DNA of 18,789 nucleotides from Planctomycetota bacterium (GTDB lineage: Bacteria; Planctomycetota; UBA1135; GCA-002686595): positions 1 through 18,789 of the forward strand of contig JACKHS010000042.1 of the NCBI GenBank assembly GCA_020638875.1. The letters run 5' to 3'. A program made the translations under genes and the position numbers. This document shows positions 1 through 9,265 of the stretch, piece after piece. Numbering within the stretch: position 1 is the stretch's first letter; every line of letters begins with the position of its first letter. The notes under the pieces were generated by a model. The model searched no databases. It was not told the origin of the DNA and saw only the letters and a program-made list of their open reading frames with translations.

Positions 1-1689
<1,689 letters not shown>

Positions 1690-1750
1690 GATGGGCGGCG
1701 GGGTCGGGCGCCCGAGGACGCACTCAGGGGGCGGAAGCGGGCGCCTATCT

Positions 1751-1766
1751 TCGCGGGGCGCCGCGA
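1751..1766 (-). terminator. Hairpin just after the rlmN-type stop codon
   Basis: A perfect 6-bp stem (TCGCGG/CCGCGA) with a 4-base loop begins four bases after the TGA of the rlmN-type gene. No U-tract follows on the minus-strand transcript, so it is not a classical intrinsic terminator. It could slow or end transcription before glnS, or protect a 3' end. Confidence 0.35.
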
Positions 1767-1770
1767 GAAC

Positions 1771-2789
1771 TCAAGGGGGCCCGGCGCCCGCGAGCGTCCC
1801 GCACGCGGCCGCGACGTCCGCGCCCAGGGAGCGCCGCAGCGTCGTGGGCACGCCTCGCGCGCGGAAGCGCGCCGCCAGGGCCCGCGCGGCCGGTTCGGGC
1901 GTCGGCGCGAGCGCGGGCGCGGCGGCCAGCGGGTTGTACGGGATCAGGTTGAGGTGCACCGGCAGGCCCTCGAGCCACGCGGCGAGCGCGGCCTCGTCCG
2001 CCGGCCGATCGGTGCGCCCCGCGAGCAGCAGCACCTCGACGAGCACGCGCCCGCCGGTGCGGCGCGCGACCTCGGCCACGGCGTCGCGCAGCGCGTCGAG
2101 CTCGTGCGCGCGCGCCGTCGGGATCAGGGCCGCGCGCACCTCCGGCACGGCGCTGTGCAAGCTGAGCGCCTGGTGCACGCCGGGGAAGCGCGCGGCGAGG
2201 CGCACCATCGCGTCGGGCACGCCCACCGTCGAGACGCACACGCGCCGCGGTCCGAAGCCGAAGCCGCGCGGGTCGACGAGCCGCGCGAGCGCCGCGTGCA
2301 GGAGCTCCTCCTCGAACAACGGCTCGCCCATGCCCATGAAGACGAGGTTGCGCAGGTGGCGCCCCTCGGCCGCGGCGAGGCGCCGGCCGAGCACGACCTG
2401 CCCGAGCACGTCGTCGAGCCCGAGCCGCGCGCGCAAGCCGAGCCGGCCCGTCGCGCAGAAGGCGCAGCCCGCGTTGCAGCCCGCCTGGATCGAGACGCAC
2501 AGCGTCGTGCGCCCGCTCGCCGCGCGCAGCAGCACCGCCTCGAAGCTCGCGCCCCGCGCGCTCTCGAGCAGCAGCCGCGTGGCGCCGTCGAGCGCGCTCT
2601 CCACGCGTCGCACGACGCGCGGCTCGCCGGTCGCGAGGCGCGCGCGCAGCTCGTCGGGCAGCGCCGCGGCCGCCTGCGCCAGCGCGCGTCGCGCAGCACC
2701 TGCCGCGCGACGCGCAGCAGCGGCGCGGGATCGCGGCGCTGCTCGCGCGCGAGCGCGCGCAGACCGTCGAGGTCGTGGAGCAGCGTCAC
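1771..2789 (-). pseudogene. rlmN: RlmN-type 23S rRNA (adenine-2503-C2) methyltransferase, apparent frameshift
   Basis: Radical SAM enzyme of the RlmN/Cfr family, which methylates C2 of adenosine 2503 in 23S rRNA (and tRNA in some bacteria). The frame ending at 1771 contains the iron-sulfur motif CNAGCAFC, the methyl-carrying cysteine seven residues before it (TLCVSIQAGC), the GMGEP motif, and the second catalytic cysteine in ACGTLAG near the C-terminus. All five key cysteines are present. In this frame the family-like sequence LPDELRARL and GEPRVVRR extends upstream of the first in-frame GTG (2613), but no credible start exists there. The expected N-terminus (VTLLHDLDGLRALAREQ, then LLRVARQVLRD) is in another frame, from GTG 2789 behind a good GGAGAGG ribosome site. 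The frames join if one base is missing around 2681-2690. Restored length would be about 340 residues, normal for the family. The domain is otherwise intact, so a sequencing error or a recent mutation are both possible. Confidence 0.8.
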
Positions 2790-2805
2790 CGCGCCTCTCC
2801 GGGCT
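2785..2805 (-). promoter_or_regulatory. Ribosome binding site deciding the rlmN-type start
   Basis: On the minus strand, GGAGAGG lies four bases before GTG at 2789. It is one of the clearest Shine-Dalgarno sequences in the window. It supports a start here, in the frame that differs from the rest of the rlmN-type gene, and therefore supports the frameshift reading. Confidence 0.55.
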
Positions 2806-3092
2806 CGCGCACCGCCTCGCGGCGCGCGCCGTCGCGGACGTCGGGGCCTGCGGGACGGAGGGATCGCATGCCCGCGAGAGGCTAGCACGCGACTCCCGCC
2901 GGCGCGGGACCTCTCCGCCTTCCTCGCTCGCGCCCGGTCGACGGGTCCGGTGCCGCGCGCCCCGGCGACGCGGCGAGCTCCGACGACGAGAGCGCGACAG
3001 CGCCGCAGCGGCGTGTCGCGCTCTTCAGGTGCGCCGGTGCGCCCCGCCGGCGCCTCGCGTCGAGGCCGCCGACGGAGTCGCCCGCGGTGCGC
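2790..3092. other. Non-coding spacer between the octaheme cytochrome and the rlmN-type gene
   Basis: About 300 bases with no gene I can support. The open frames crossing it read as arginine/alanine/proline-rich low-complexity protein and are shadows of GC-rich DNA. It holds a strong hairpin at 2989-3024, listed separately. A smaller perfect stem lies at 2894-2899/2904-2909 (TCCCGC/GCGGGA, 4-base loop). I could not recognise a promoter for the rlmN-type gene here. Confidence 0.6.
2989..3024 (-). terminator. Strong stem-loop after the octaheme cytochrome gene
   Basis: The 11-base arms AGAGCGCGACA (2989-2999) and TGTCGCGCTCT (3014-3024) are perfectly complementary. After one bulged G, the stem continues with CGCC/GGCG around a 5-base loop. 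It lies 68 bases past the cytochrome stop codon. No T-run follows on either strand, so if it is a terminator it is a U-less one, or it acts as a 3'-end stabiliser. Confidence 0.5.
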
Positions 3093-4583
3093 TCAGCCGC
3101 CCAGCGGATCGGTGCGACCGAGCTCGCTCCAGTCGAGGATCGATTCGCCGCCGCTGGAGCCGTGGCAGTCGAAGCAGCCACCGCTGCCGAGCGCCGCTTC
3201 CTTCGGCGCGATCTCGTGGTTCACGCCGAGGTACATCACCGTGTCCACGAAGCCGAAGGTGCCGCTGTACGGGATGCCGAGCTTGGCGGCCGCGTCTTGC
3301 AGCGCGAGGTCCCAGTCGTAGTGACCCCAGTACGCGTTGGGACCGCCCTTGGTGCCGAACAGGTGCGGGACCATGACCCGCTGGTTGACGGTGTCGGCGA
3401 CCTGGTTGCCGACCATCTTCTTGAACGGGTAGATCATCGTCGCGCCGGCGGCGCCGGGGTCCTTCGGCGCGGCGGGTTCGCCGAGCACCACCGGGTCGGC
3501 CGCCGAAGGCGTACCGCTGTAGGTGTCGTTGACGCCGTAGATCATCTTGTTCCACGTGCCGTCGTGCCGGCGCAGGACCGGACGCACGTCGTTCGCCCAG
3601 ACGAACTCGCCCTTCTTCGCGTCGTAGTCGACGCGTCCGTCGCCGACGTCGACCGGCGTGCGGCCGAGGTCACCCGCTTGCTCCCAGTACCACTCGACCT
3701 TCGTCGTGCGGAAGCGGGCGATCGCGGGGATGTGGCAGACCTGGCACGCCAGGGTGGGGTGGCTCGCGACGATGGTGGCCGCGAGGGTGCCCTCGTCGTG
3801 CGGGCTCGCGCCGTGGCACGTCGTGCAGGTCTTCATGTGACCCTCGCCCACCGAGTGGTAGGGCATGCCGCCGATGCCGTGCGTGTCGTCCGCCACGTGG
3901 CAGGCGGTGCAGCTCATGTCGCCGCCGTCCGTGCCCATGTGGACGTCGTACTCGCGCGTCGTGTCGTTGAGGTTGACCGCCAGGTCACCGTGCTTGACGT
4001 TGTCGTCGCCGCCCGCCGAGTAGTGACACTTGCCGCAGTTGTCGCGCCGCGGCATGCCGATGCCGGACGCGATCGCTTGCCAGTCGAGACCCGGGACGGG
4101 CATGCCGGCCGTCGTCGGTGCCTTGACGTAGGTCCCCGTCGTGTCGTGACAGACGAGGCAGTCGACGTGAGCCGGATCGCTGAAGTCGAAGCTCGAGTCC
4201 GCCCAGCCGGTGCCGACGTGGCACTGCGTGCAGCGGCCCTCGTTGGTCGGGATCGCGATGCAGAAGTTGTTGATGAAGTCGACCTTGCCGTGCGTCTCCG
4301 TGGTGACGCCCGTGACATGGGTCGCGACACCCGACCAGTTCCAGTGGCCGGTCTGCAGGAGGTCCTGGACCTCCTTCGCGTGGCACCCCACGCAGGCGAC
4401 GTTCATGTTCGGCCCGACGTAGGGATTGTCGGTGAAGTGCGCCGCGTGAGAGAAGGACTCCGCACCTGGTGGCGGCGCGGTGCCTGAGTCGGAGTTGCTG
4501 CAGCCGTAGAGCGCCAAGCCGCTCGCGAGCGTCAGGGCGGAGAGGACGAGAGTTCTGGTGCTGTCTGGGGGGTTTGGATTCAT
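3093..4583 (-). CDS. Octaheme cytochrome c lipoprotein, octaheme tetrathionate reductase (Otr)-like
   Basis: Probable periplasmic or surface multiheme redox protein. Counted from the chosen ATG at 4583 it has 496 residues and eight CXXCH heme sites: CVGCH 64, CTQCH 118, CLVCH 142, CGKCH 183, CTACH 225, CTTCH 253, CQVCH 280 and CFDCH 470. About 190 residues separate hemes 7 and 8. The stretches NNFCIAIP...RCTQCH and DCLVCHDTTGTYVK resemble, from memory, the Otr family, whose Shewanella member reduces tetrathionate, nitrite and hydroxylamine in vitro. No CXXCK site is present, which argues against NrfA or octaheme nitrite reductase. I chose ATG 4583 over GTG 4640 because it gives a lipoprotein signal: a hydrophobic run, then LYGC, with the lipidated Cys at residue 28. 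The ribosome site is weak. No quinol oxidase or other electron-transfer partner is adjacent. The physiological substrate is unknown. Confidence 0.85.
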   Translation of the reverse strand: MNPNPPDSTRTLVLSALTLASGLALYGCSNSDSGTAPPPGAESFSHAAHFTDNPYVGPNMNVACVGCHAKEVQDLLQTGHWNWSGVATHVTGVTTETHGKVDFINNFCIAIPTNEGRCTQCHVGTGWADSSFDFSDPAHVDCLVCHDTTGTYVKAPTTAGMPVPGLDWQAIASGIGMPRRDNCGKCHYSAGGDDNVKHGDLAVNLNDTTREYDVHMGTDGGDMSCTACHVADDTHGIGGMPYHSVGEGHMKTCTTCHGASPHDEGTLAATIVASHPTLACQVCHIPAIARFRTTKVEWYWEQAGDLGRTPVDVGDGRVDYDAKKGEFVWANDVRPVLRRHDGTWNKMIYGVNDTYSGTPSAADPVVLGEPAAPKDPGAAGATMIYPFKKMVGNQVADTVNQRVMVPHLFGTKGGPNAYWGHYDWDLALQDAAAKLGIPYSGTFGFVDTVMYLGVNHEIAPKEAALGSGGCFDCHGSSGGESILDWSELGRTDPLGG

Positions 4584-4778
4584 GTCGCGTGCCTGTAGCG
4601 ATGAGGCGTGGAGAGCGAGCGTCGTGCGCGACGACCTCACGCATGGAGGTCCACACGACGGTTGAAGCGCCTAATAGACTACCCGCTTGTCTCGATAGCC
4701 TCACCGGGTTCGCGGCCTCGCCGGAACGGTCGCCGAGTGTTGAAACTCGTCGCGCACGTCGTGCGTACTCGCGAGTGC
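4584..4778 (-). promoter_or_regulatory. Spacer upstream of the octaheme cytochrome; possible promoter
   Basis: This 195-base spacer is less GC-rich than its surroundings, notably around 4664-4690 (minus strand TAGTCTATTAGG). That could hold a -10-like element, but no convincing -35 box is seen. Near its right end, just after the stop of the upstream gene, are a small stem (CGCAC/GTGCG, 4753-4765) and a 10-base palindrome (ACTCGCGAGT, 4767-4776). The cytochrome is probably transcribed from within this region. Confidence 0.3.
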
Positions 4779-7058
4779 TCAGAGGTCCAACGCCAGACTG
4801 CGCACCTCGCCCGCTGCGATGTTCACCTCGCGCACGAACGACGACGCTCCACCATCAGTTTCCCGAGGTGTGAACCGTAGCAGGCGCGCTCCCGCCGGAA
4901 CGGCGTCGAGGCGGAAGCTGCCGTCCGCACGCGTCACGGTCGCGACGTGTCGACCGACGAATCGCGGTGCGAGCGACGCGTCGGGTTGCGTCGCGATCAC
5001 CGTGACGCGCCAGCCGCCGGCCGCCGCGCCGTCGACGCGCAGCACGCCGCTCACGCCGCCGAGCAGCGGCGCTTGCACGACCAGCGGGAGCTCGCGCTGC
5101 TCGCCGGCACGCAGCACGACGTCGGAAGCGAGCGGACGCCCGGTGACGTCGGTGTGAGGCTGTACGAGCGTGACCAGGCCGTCGCGCGGATCGCCGCTGC
5201 AAGCTCGAACCAAGTACGCGCCGGGCGCCAGGCCTTCGACGCGGTAGTCGCCGTCGATCGCCGCGCGCACGACCTGGAGCCGCCCGACGCCGCCGTAGAC
5301 CAGCACGTGCGCGCGCTCCGACGTCGCCGTCGATCCGGCCACGCGTCCGGTGAGCACCGCGGGTGCGTCGAGCTCGACGCGCAGGCCCGCGCGGCTCTCG
5401 GCGAGCGCGAAGGGTTCGCCGCGGAACGTGACGAACCCCGCACGACGAGCGACGAGGAAGACCTCGGCCGCGGCCAAGTCGTCGAACTCGAACGCTCCGT
5501 CGGTGTCGGTGATCGCCGTGCGCGCGAGCACGCCGTCGACGGGCTCGTCCTCCGGCCCATCGACCGATTGCACCGCGACGGTCGCCGGCGGCGCGGCGCG
5601 CGGCGGCACACGCAGCTCGACGCGCGCGGCCGCCAGCGGCGCGCCCGTGGCAGCGTCGACGACGTGACCCGCCACCGTTCGGCCGCGCACCAGCCGCAGC
5701 TCGAGCGGAGCCGCGGGCGCGTCGGCCCGGAGCTCGACCACCGGACTGCGCGCGAAGACGTAGCCCGGCGCGTACGCCTCGACGACGTAGCGCCCGACGT
5801 CGAGCCCGCGCTCGACGAACTCGCCCCGCACGTGGTCGCGCGGCGGAGCCAGGCCGTCGGGAGGTGCGACGGGCGGTGTCTCGAGGTCCTCGAGATCGGG
5901 GTTCACCTCGCGCACGCTCGAGGTGTAGCGCGTCAGCGGCGCCCCGCTGACGGCGTCGATCACGCGCCCGGAGAGCGCGAGGCCGGCGACGAGCTGGACG
6001 CGCAGCTCCGCCCCCGTCGTCACGACGACCGGTTCCTTCGCCCAGCTCAGGCACCCCGCGGCGTCGACCTCGACGCGCAACGGCCGATCGGGCAGGTGAT
6101 CGAGCTCGAAGCGTCCGAGCGCGTCGGTCCGCAGCACGGCGCGCACCGAGAGCCCGCGACCGGCGCTCGGTGCGTCCCGCACGCGCACGGTCGCCCCCTC
6201 GCGCGGCGCGCCGAGCGGGTCCAGGACCACTCCGGCCAACCGATAGCCGCGCGCCAGCACGAGCTCCCCCACGTCGGTGACCTCGCCCTCGCGAACGATC
6301 GTCGGCGTCTCCGGCGCGACGCGCTGCAGCCCCGGCGCCCACGCTTGCAAGCGGTAGGACCCGGCCGGCAGTCGCTCGACGGCGAAGCGGCCGTCGGGCC
6401 GGACGCGCGGCGCGGGCAAGAGCTCGCGCCAGGCCTCGAGCCGGTCGAGCTCGTTGCCGCCGGCCGGCCGCAGTCGCAGCTCGGTGCCGGCGACCGGCGT
6501 CGCGCCCGGACCCAGCACGCGCCCGACGATCGCGCCTCCCGCAGCGAGCACGACGTCGCCGAGGTCGAGCGCGTCGTCCGCGCCGCTCAGCCTTCGCTCG
6601 ACGACGGTCGGCGCGAACGCATCGTGGCGCGCCACGAGCACCAGCCGCGGGTGCGACGGCGCGGCGCCATCGAACGCGAAGGTGCCGTCGGGCCCGGTCG
6701 TCGCCGCAGCGCGCAGCCGCAGCGCGCGGCCGCCGAGTCGATAGAGCGCCCAACGCACCTCGGCGCCGGCAATCGGCCGGCCCTCGACGTCGACCACGCG
6801 TCCGCGCAGCCCGAGCCGCACCAGCGGCGCGTCCTGCGGCTCGTCCGCCGCGGCGCGCTCGGCCGCAACGGGATCCGGCGCCAGCCACGGATCGTCGGAC
6901 GTCGCGGCCGGGTCGAGCCGCTCGAGGTCGCCGGCGCCGAACTCGAGCGGCGGCCGCGCCGCGCCGCCGCGGTGCCCCCAGAGCGCCCACGACACGACGA
7001 CGACGCCGAGGGCCGCCAGCAGCGCGAGGCCGAGCGTCTCGCCCCCGCGCCGGATCAC
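4779..7058 (-). CDS. Membrane-anchored protein with about seven carboxypeptidase-regulatory-like modules
   Basis: A 759-residue protein of unknown specific function. Residues 9-27 are one hydrophobic membrane segment, followed by an acidic/proline-rich linker, so most of the protein should lie outside the cytoplasmic membrane. The rest is a string of beta-sandwich modules of the carboxypeptidase-regulatory-like (CarboxypepD_reg/Ig-like) type. Each starts with a GxVxD-like strand: GRVVD 86, GRVLG 179, GVVLD 276, GRVID 364, GHVVD 464, GRVAG 571, GVLRV 671. Each continues with patterns such as DG.F..D.LPAG.Y.L. Spacing is about 90-107 residues. No catalytic domain is visible. Such modules usually bind protein or carbohydrate or act as spacers. 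The GTG start at 7058 has GAGG about eight bases upstream. It shares direction with the octaheme cytochrome 195 bases downstream and is divergent from the DUF885 gene. Confidence 0.88.
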   Translation of the reverse strand: MIRRGGETLGLALLAALGVVVVSWALWGHRGGAARPPLEFGAGDLERLDPAATSDDPWLAPDPVAAERAAADEPQDAPLVRLGLRGRVVDVEGRPIAGAEVRWALYRLGGRALRLRAAATTGPDGTFAFDGAAPSHPRLVLVARHDAFAPTVVERRLSGADDALDLGDVVLAAGGAIVGRVLGPGATPVAGTELRLRPAGGNELDRLEAWRELLPAPRVRPDGRFAVERLPAGSYRLQAWAPGLQRVAPETPTIVREGEVTDVGELVLARGYRLAGVVLDPLGAPREGATVRVRDAPSAGRGLSVRAVLRTDALGRFELDHLPDRPLRVEVDAAGCLSWAKEPVVVTTGAELRVQLVAGLALSGRVIDAVSGAPLTRYTSSVREVNPDLEDLETPPVAPPDGLAPPRDHVRGEFVERGLDVGRYVVEAYAPGYVFARSPVVELRADAPAAPLELRLVRGRTVAGHVVDAATGAPLAAARVELRVPPRAAPPATVAVQSVDGPEDEPVDGVLARTAITDTDGAFEFDDLAAAEVFLVARRAGFVTFRGEPFALAESRAGLRVELDAPAVLTGRVAGSTATSERAHVLVYGGVGRLQVVRAAIDGDYRVEGLAPGAYLVRACSGDPRDGLVTLVQPHTDVTGRPLASDVVLRAGEQRELPLVVQAPLLGGVSGVLRVDGAAAGGWRVTVIATQPDASLAPRFVGRHVATVTRADGSFRLDAVPAGARLLRFTPRETDGGASSFVREVNIAAGEVRSLALDL

Positions 7059-7305
7059 GCGACCTCGCCGGCTGGAGCCTCGCGGGGAGCGGTGCGCATG
7101 CGGACGAGTGTACTTCGCGCCGCACGCCGCGGGGAACTCGCGACTGCGCCGAGCGGCACGGTGCGCGGCGCGCGAACAACCGCTCCACCTCCCTGGCGTC
7201 GCTCGGCGACGCGTGCTTCACTCGCCGTCGAGCGGCGCCTCGCCTGCGGACGCGTGCGGCGCGCCTCCGCCCCCTGCACCTCCGGCCCGCGTCGAAGCGA
7301 TCCCC
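7059..7305. promoter_or_regulatory. Divergent intergenic region
   Basis: 247 bases separate the start of the multi-module protein (minus) and the DUF885 lipoprotein (plus), so promoters for both should lie here. I could not identify -35/-10 boxes in this GC-rich DNA. A 9-base direct repeat GACGCGTGC occurs at 7208-7216 and 7249-7257 (41-base spacing), which might be chance. Confidence 0.35.
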
Positions 7306-9090
7306 ATGCTGCAAGCCCTCCCCGTGCTCCTCTGCTGCTCCGTCTCGCTGCTCGTCACGCCGGCCTGCACGACGCCGCCCCTCGCGGCGCAGCGCGCCGT
7401 CGCCGCCCCCGGCGCCGACCTCGCGCCGCTCGTCGAGGCCTACGGCACCGACGCCGACGCGCTCGAGCGCTTCTACGACCTGCCGGGCGCCGAGCTGCGG
7501 CTCGCGCGGCTCGACGCGCTCGACGACGCCTGGCGCGCGAAGCTGGACGCGCTCGACTACGACGCGCTGTCCGTCGAGGCGGCGGTGGACTGGCACCTGC
7601 TCGCCACGCACCTCGCGCACGAGCGCGCCTCGCGCGACCGCCTGCGCGCGCAGCGCGAGCGCTTCGCCGAGCTGCTCGAGTTCCTCGCGCCGATCGAGGC
7701 GCTCGAGACCGCACGCTGGGAGCTCGCGCCGCTCGACCCGCGCACCTCCGCGCAGACGGTCGCGGACGTCGCCGACAGCGTCGAAGCGCTGAAGGCGCGC
7801 GTGACGCTCGCGCGCGCCGCGAACGCGCCGCCGCCGGACGAAGCGCCCGACGCGGACGCCGCGCCGCCCATCGAGCTCGACGCCGCCGACGCGCTGCGCG
7901 CCGCGCGCTGGGTCGCGAACGCGCGCCGCACGCTCGACACGTGGTACCGCCACTACGCCGCCTTCCGGCCGGACTTCGCGTGGTGGAACGAGGCGCCGCA
8001 CGCGCGCGCGGGCAAGGCGCTCGACGCGCTGGAGACGGAGCTGCGCGAGGGCCTCGCGAAGCAGAAGGGCGAGGACGACGACCCGCTGATCGGCGCGCCG
8101 ATCGGGCGCGACGCGCTGCTCGAGGACCTCGCCGGCGAGTACCTGGCCTACTCGCCCGAGGAGCTCATCGCGATCGGCGAGCGCGAGCTCGCGTGGTGCG
8201 AGGCGGAGCTCGCGCGCGCCGCGGCCGAGCTGGGCCACCCCGGCGACTGGAAGGCCGCGCTCGAGGAGGTCAAGCAGGCCTGGGTGCCGCCCGGCGAGCA
8301 GGACGACCTCGTCGCCGCGCAGGCGCGCGAGATGATCGCGTGGCTCGACGAGCGCGACCTCGTCACGATTCCGGCGCTGTGCCGCGAGACCTGGCGCGTG
8401 CGCATGCTCGACAAGCGCGCGCAGCGCACGCTGCCCTTCGCGGCCTACGGCGGCCAGGAGGTGCTCGTCGCCTACCCGACCGACGACATGAGCCAGGCCG
8501 AGAAGCTCATGAGCCTGCGCGGCAACAACCGCCACTTCACGCGCTGCGTGACGCCGCACGAGCTGATCCCCGGCCACCACCTGCAGGGCTTCATGGCGCA
8601 GCGCCACGCGACGCACCGCGGCCGCTTCCGCACGCCGTTCCTGGTCGAGGGTTGGGCGCTCTACTGGGAGATGGTCGAGTGGGACCTCGGCTGGCCGCGC
8701 TCGCCCGAGGAGCGCCTGGGCATGCTTTTCTGGCGCGCCCACCGCGCCGCGCGCATCCTCGTCTCCCTGCGCTACCACCTCGGCGAGACGACGCCCGAGG
8801 CCATGATCGACTTCCTCGTCGAGCGCATCGGCCACGAGCGCGAGAACGCCACCGCCGAGGTCCGCCGCTACATCGGCGACGCCTACTCGCCGCTCTACCA
8901 GTGCGGCTACATGATCGGCGGCCTGCAGCTCCGCGCCCTGGCGCACGAGCTGGTGGACTCGGGCCGCATGTCGCCGCGCGAGTTCCACAACGCCGTGCTG
9001 CACCAGGGCCCGATCCCGATCGAGCTCCTGCGCGCCGCGCTGACGGGCGAGAAGCCCGCCCGCGACGCGGGGCCGAGTTGGCGGTTCTAG
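7306..9090 (+). CDS. DUF885 family putative zinc peptidase, probable lipoprotein
   Basis: A 594-residue protein of the DUF885 family, proteins thought to be metallopeptidases with substrates mostly unknown. The family signature TPHELIPGHHLQGF is present, with H418-E419 and H424-H425 as likely metal-binding and catalytic residues. FLVEGWALYWE follows, with E448 as a plausible further ligand. The ATG at 7306 begins a short signal sequence, MLQALPVLLCCSVSLL, then VTPAC; the cysteine could be lipidated, though proline before the alanine makes a weak lipobox. The upstream in-frame extension to 7108 is arginine-rich and not family-like, so I rejected it. No strong ribosome site is seen. It is the only plus-strand gene of the window and stands alone between divergent and convergent neighbours, so it is probably monocistronic. 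Confidence 0.9.
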   Translation: MLQALPVLLCCSVSLLVTPACTTPPLAAQRAVAAPGADLAPLVEAYGTDADALERFYDLPGAELRLARLDALDDAWRAKLDALDYDALSVEAAVDWHLLATHLAHERASRDRLRAQRERFAELLEFLAPIEALETARWELAPLDPRTSAQTVADVADSVEALKARVTLARAANAPPPDEAPDADAAPPIELDAADALRAARWVANARRTLDTWYRHYAAFRPDFAWWNEAPHARAGKALDALETELREGLAKQKGEDDDPLIGAPIGRDALLEDLAGEYLAYSPEELIAIGERELAWCEAELARAAAELGHPGDWKAALEEVKQAWVPPGEQDDLVAAQAREMIAWLDERDLVTIPALCRETWRVRMLDKRAQRTLPFAAYGGQEVLVAYPTDDMSQAEKLMSLRGNNRHFTRCVTPHELIPGHHLQGFMAQRHATHRGRFRTPFLVEGWALYWEMVEWDLGWPRSPEERLGMLFWRAHRAARILVSLRYHLGETTPEAMIDFLVERIGHERENATAEVRRYIGDAYSPLYQCGYMIGGLQLRALAHELVDSGRMSPREFHNAVLHQGPIPIELLRAALTGEKPARDAGPSWRF

Positions 9091-9093
9091 GCA

Positions 9094-9131
9094 GGCACGG
9101 CGCGCGAAGCGGCCGAGCCGATCGCGCTGCC
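9094..9131 (+). terminator. Hairpin following the DUF885 gene
   Basis: Beginning four bases after the stop codon, GGCA (9094) pairs with TGCC (9128) and GCGCGA (9102-9107) with TCGCGC (9122-9127). An inner stem CGGC/GCCG lies at 9110-9120. No T-tract follows. It is a plausible U-less terminator between convergent genes. A weaker 5-bp stem (GGAGT/ACTCC, 9192-9207) lies on the far side, toward the TauE/SafE gene end. Confidence 0.4.
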
Positions 9132-9265
9132 TTCGCCTCCTCGTTCCGGCACCGCCCCTCTCCGCCGTGGCTTCGCTCGCACCCCGCGCGCGGAGTCGAC
9201 GAACTCCACGTCTGCGAGGCCGAGACCGGCGAGGCTGCGCGGGTCGAGCGCGGACGCCGCGGCGA

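Noticed and set aside
2611..2613. GTG at 2613 as the true start of the rlmN-type gene.
   Set aside because: Family-like residues (LPDELRARL, GEPRVVRR) continue upstream in the same frame, and no ribosome site precedes it. The frameshift explanation fits better.
3093..4583. Octaheme cytochrome as hydroxylamine oxidoreductase, NrfA or octaheme nitrite reductase.
   Set aside because: No CXXCK motif and the heme spacing (a long gap before the last heme) and flanking blocks fit the Otr type better.
7208..7257. Direct repeat GACGCGTGC in the divergent spacer as an operator.
   Set aside because: Nine GC-rich bases repeated once are easily expected by chance in such DNA; no symmetry or regulator gene supports it.
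9091..9265. A minus-strand stretch after the TauE/SafE stop that reads protein-like in another frame (LDPRSLAGLGLADVEFVDSA).
   Set aside because: Too short, no start of its own, and the TauE/SafE protein already ends normally with a charged tail. It is probably chance, or at most a small gene remnant.
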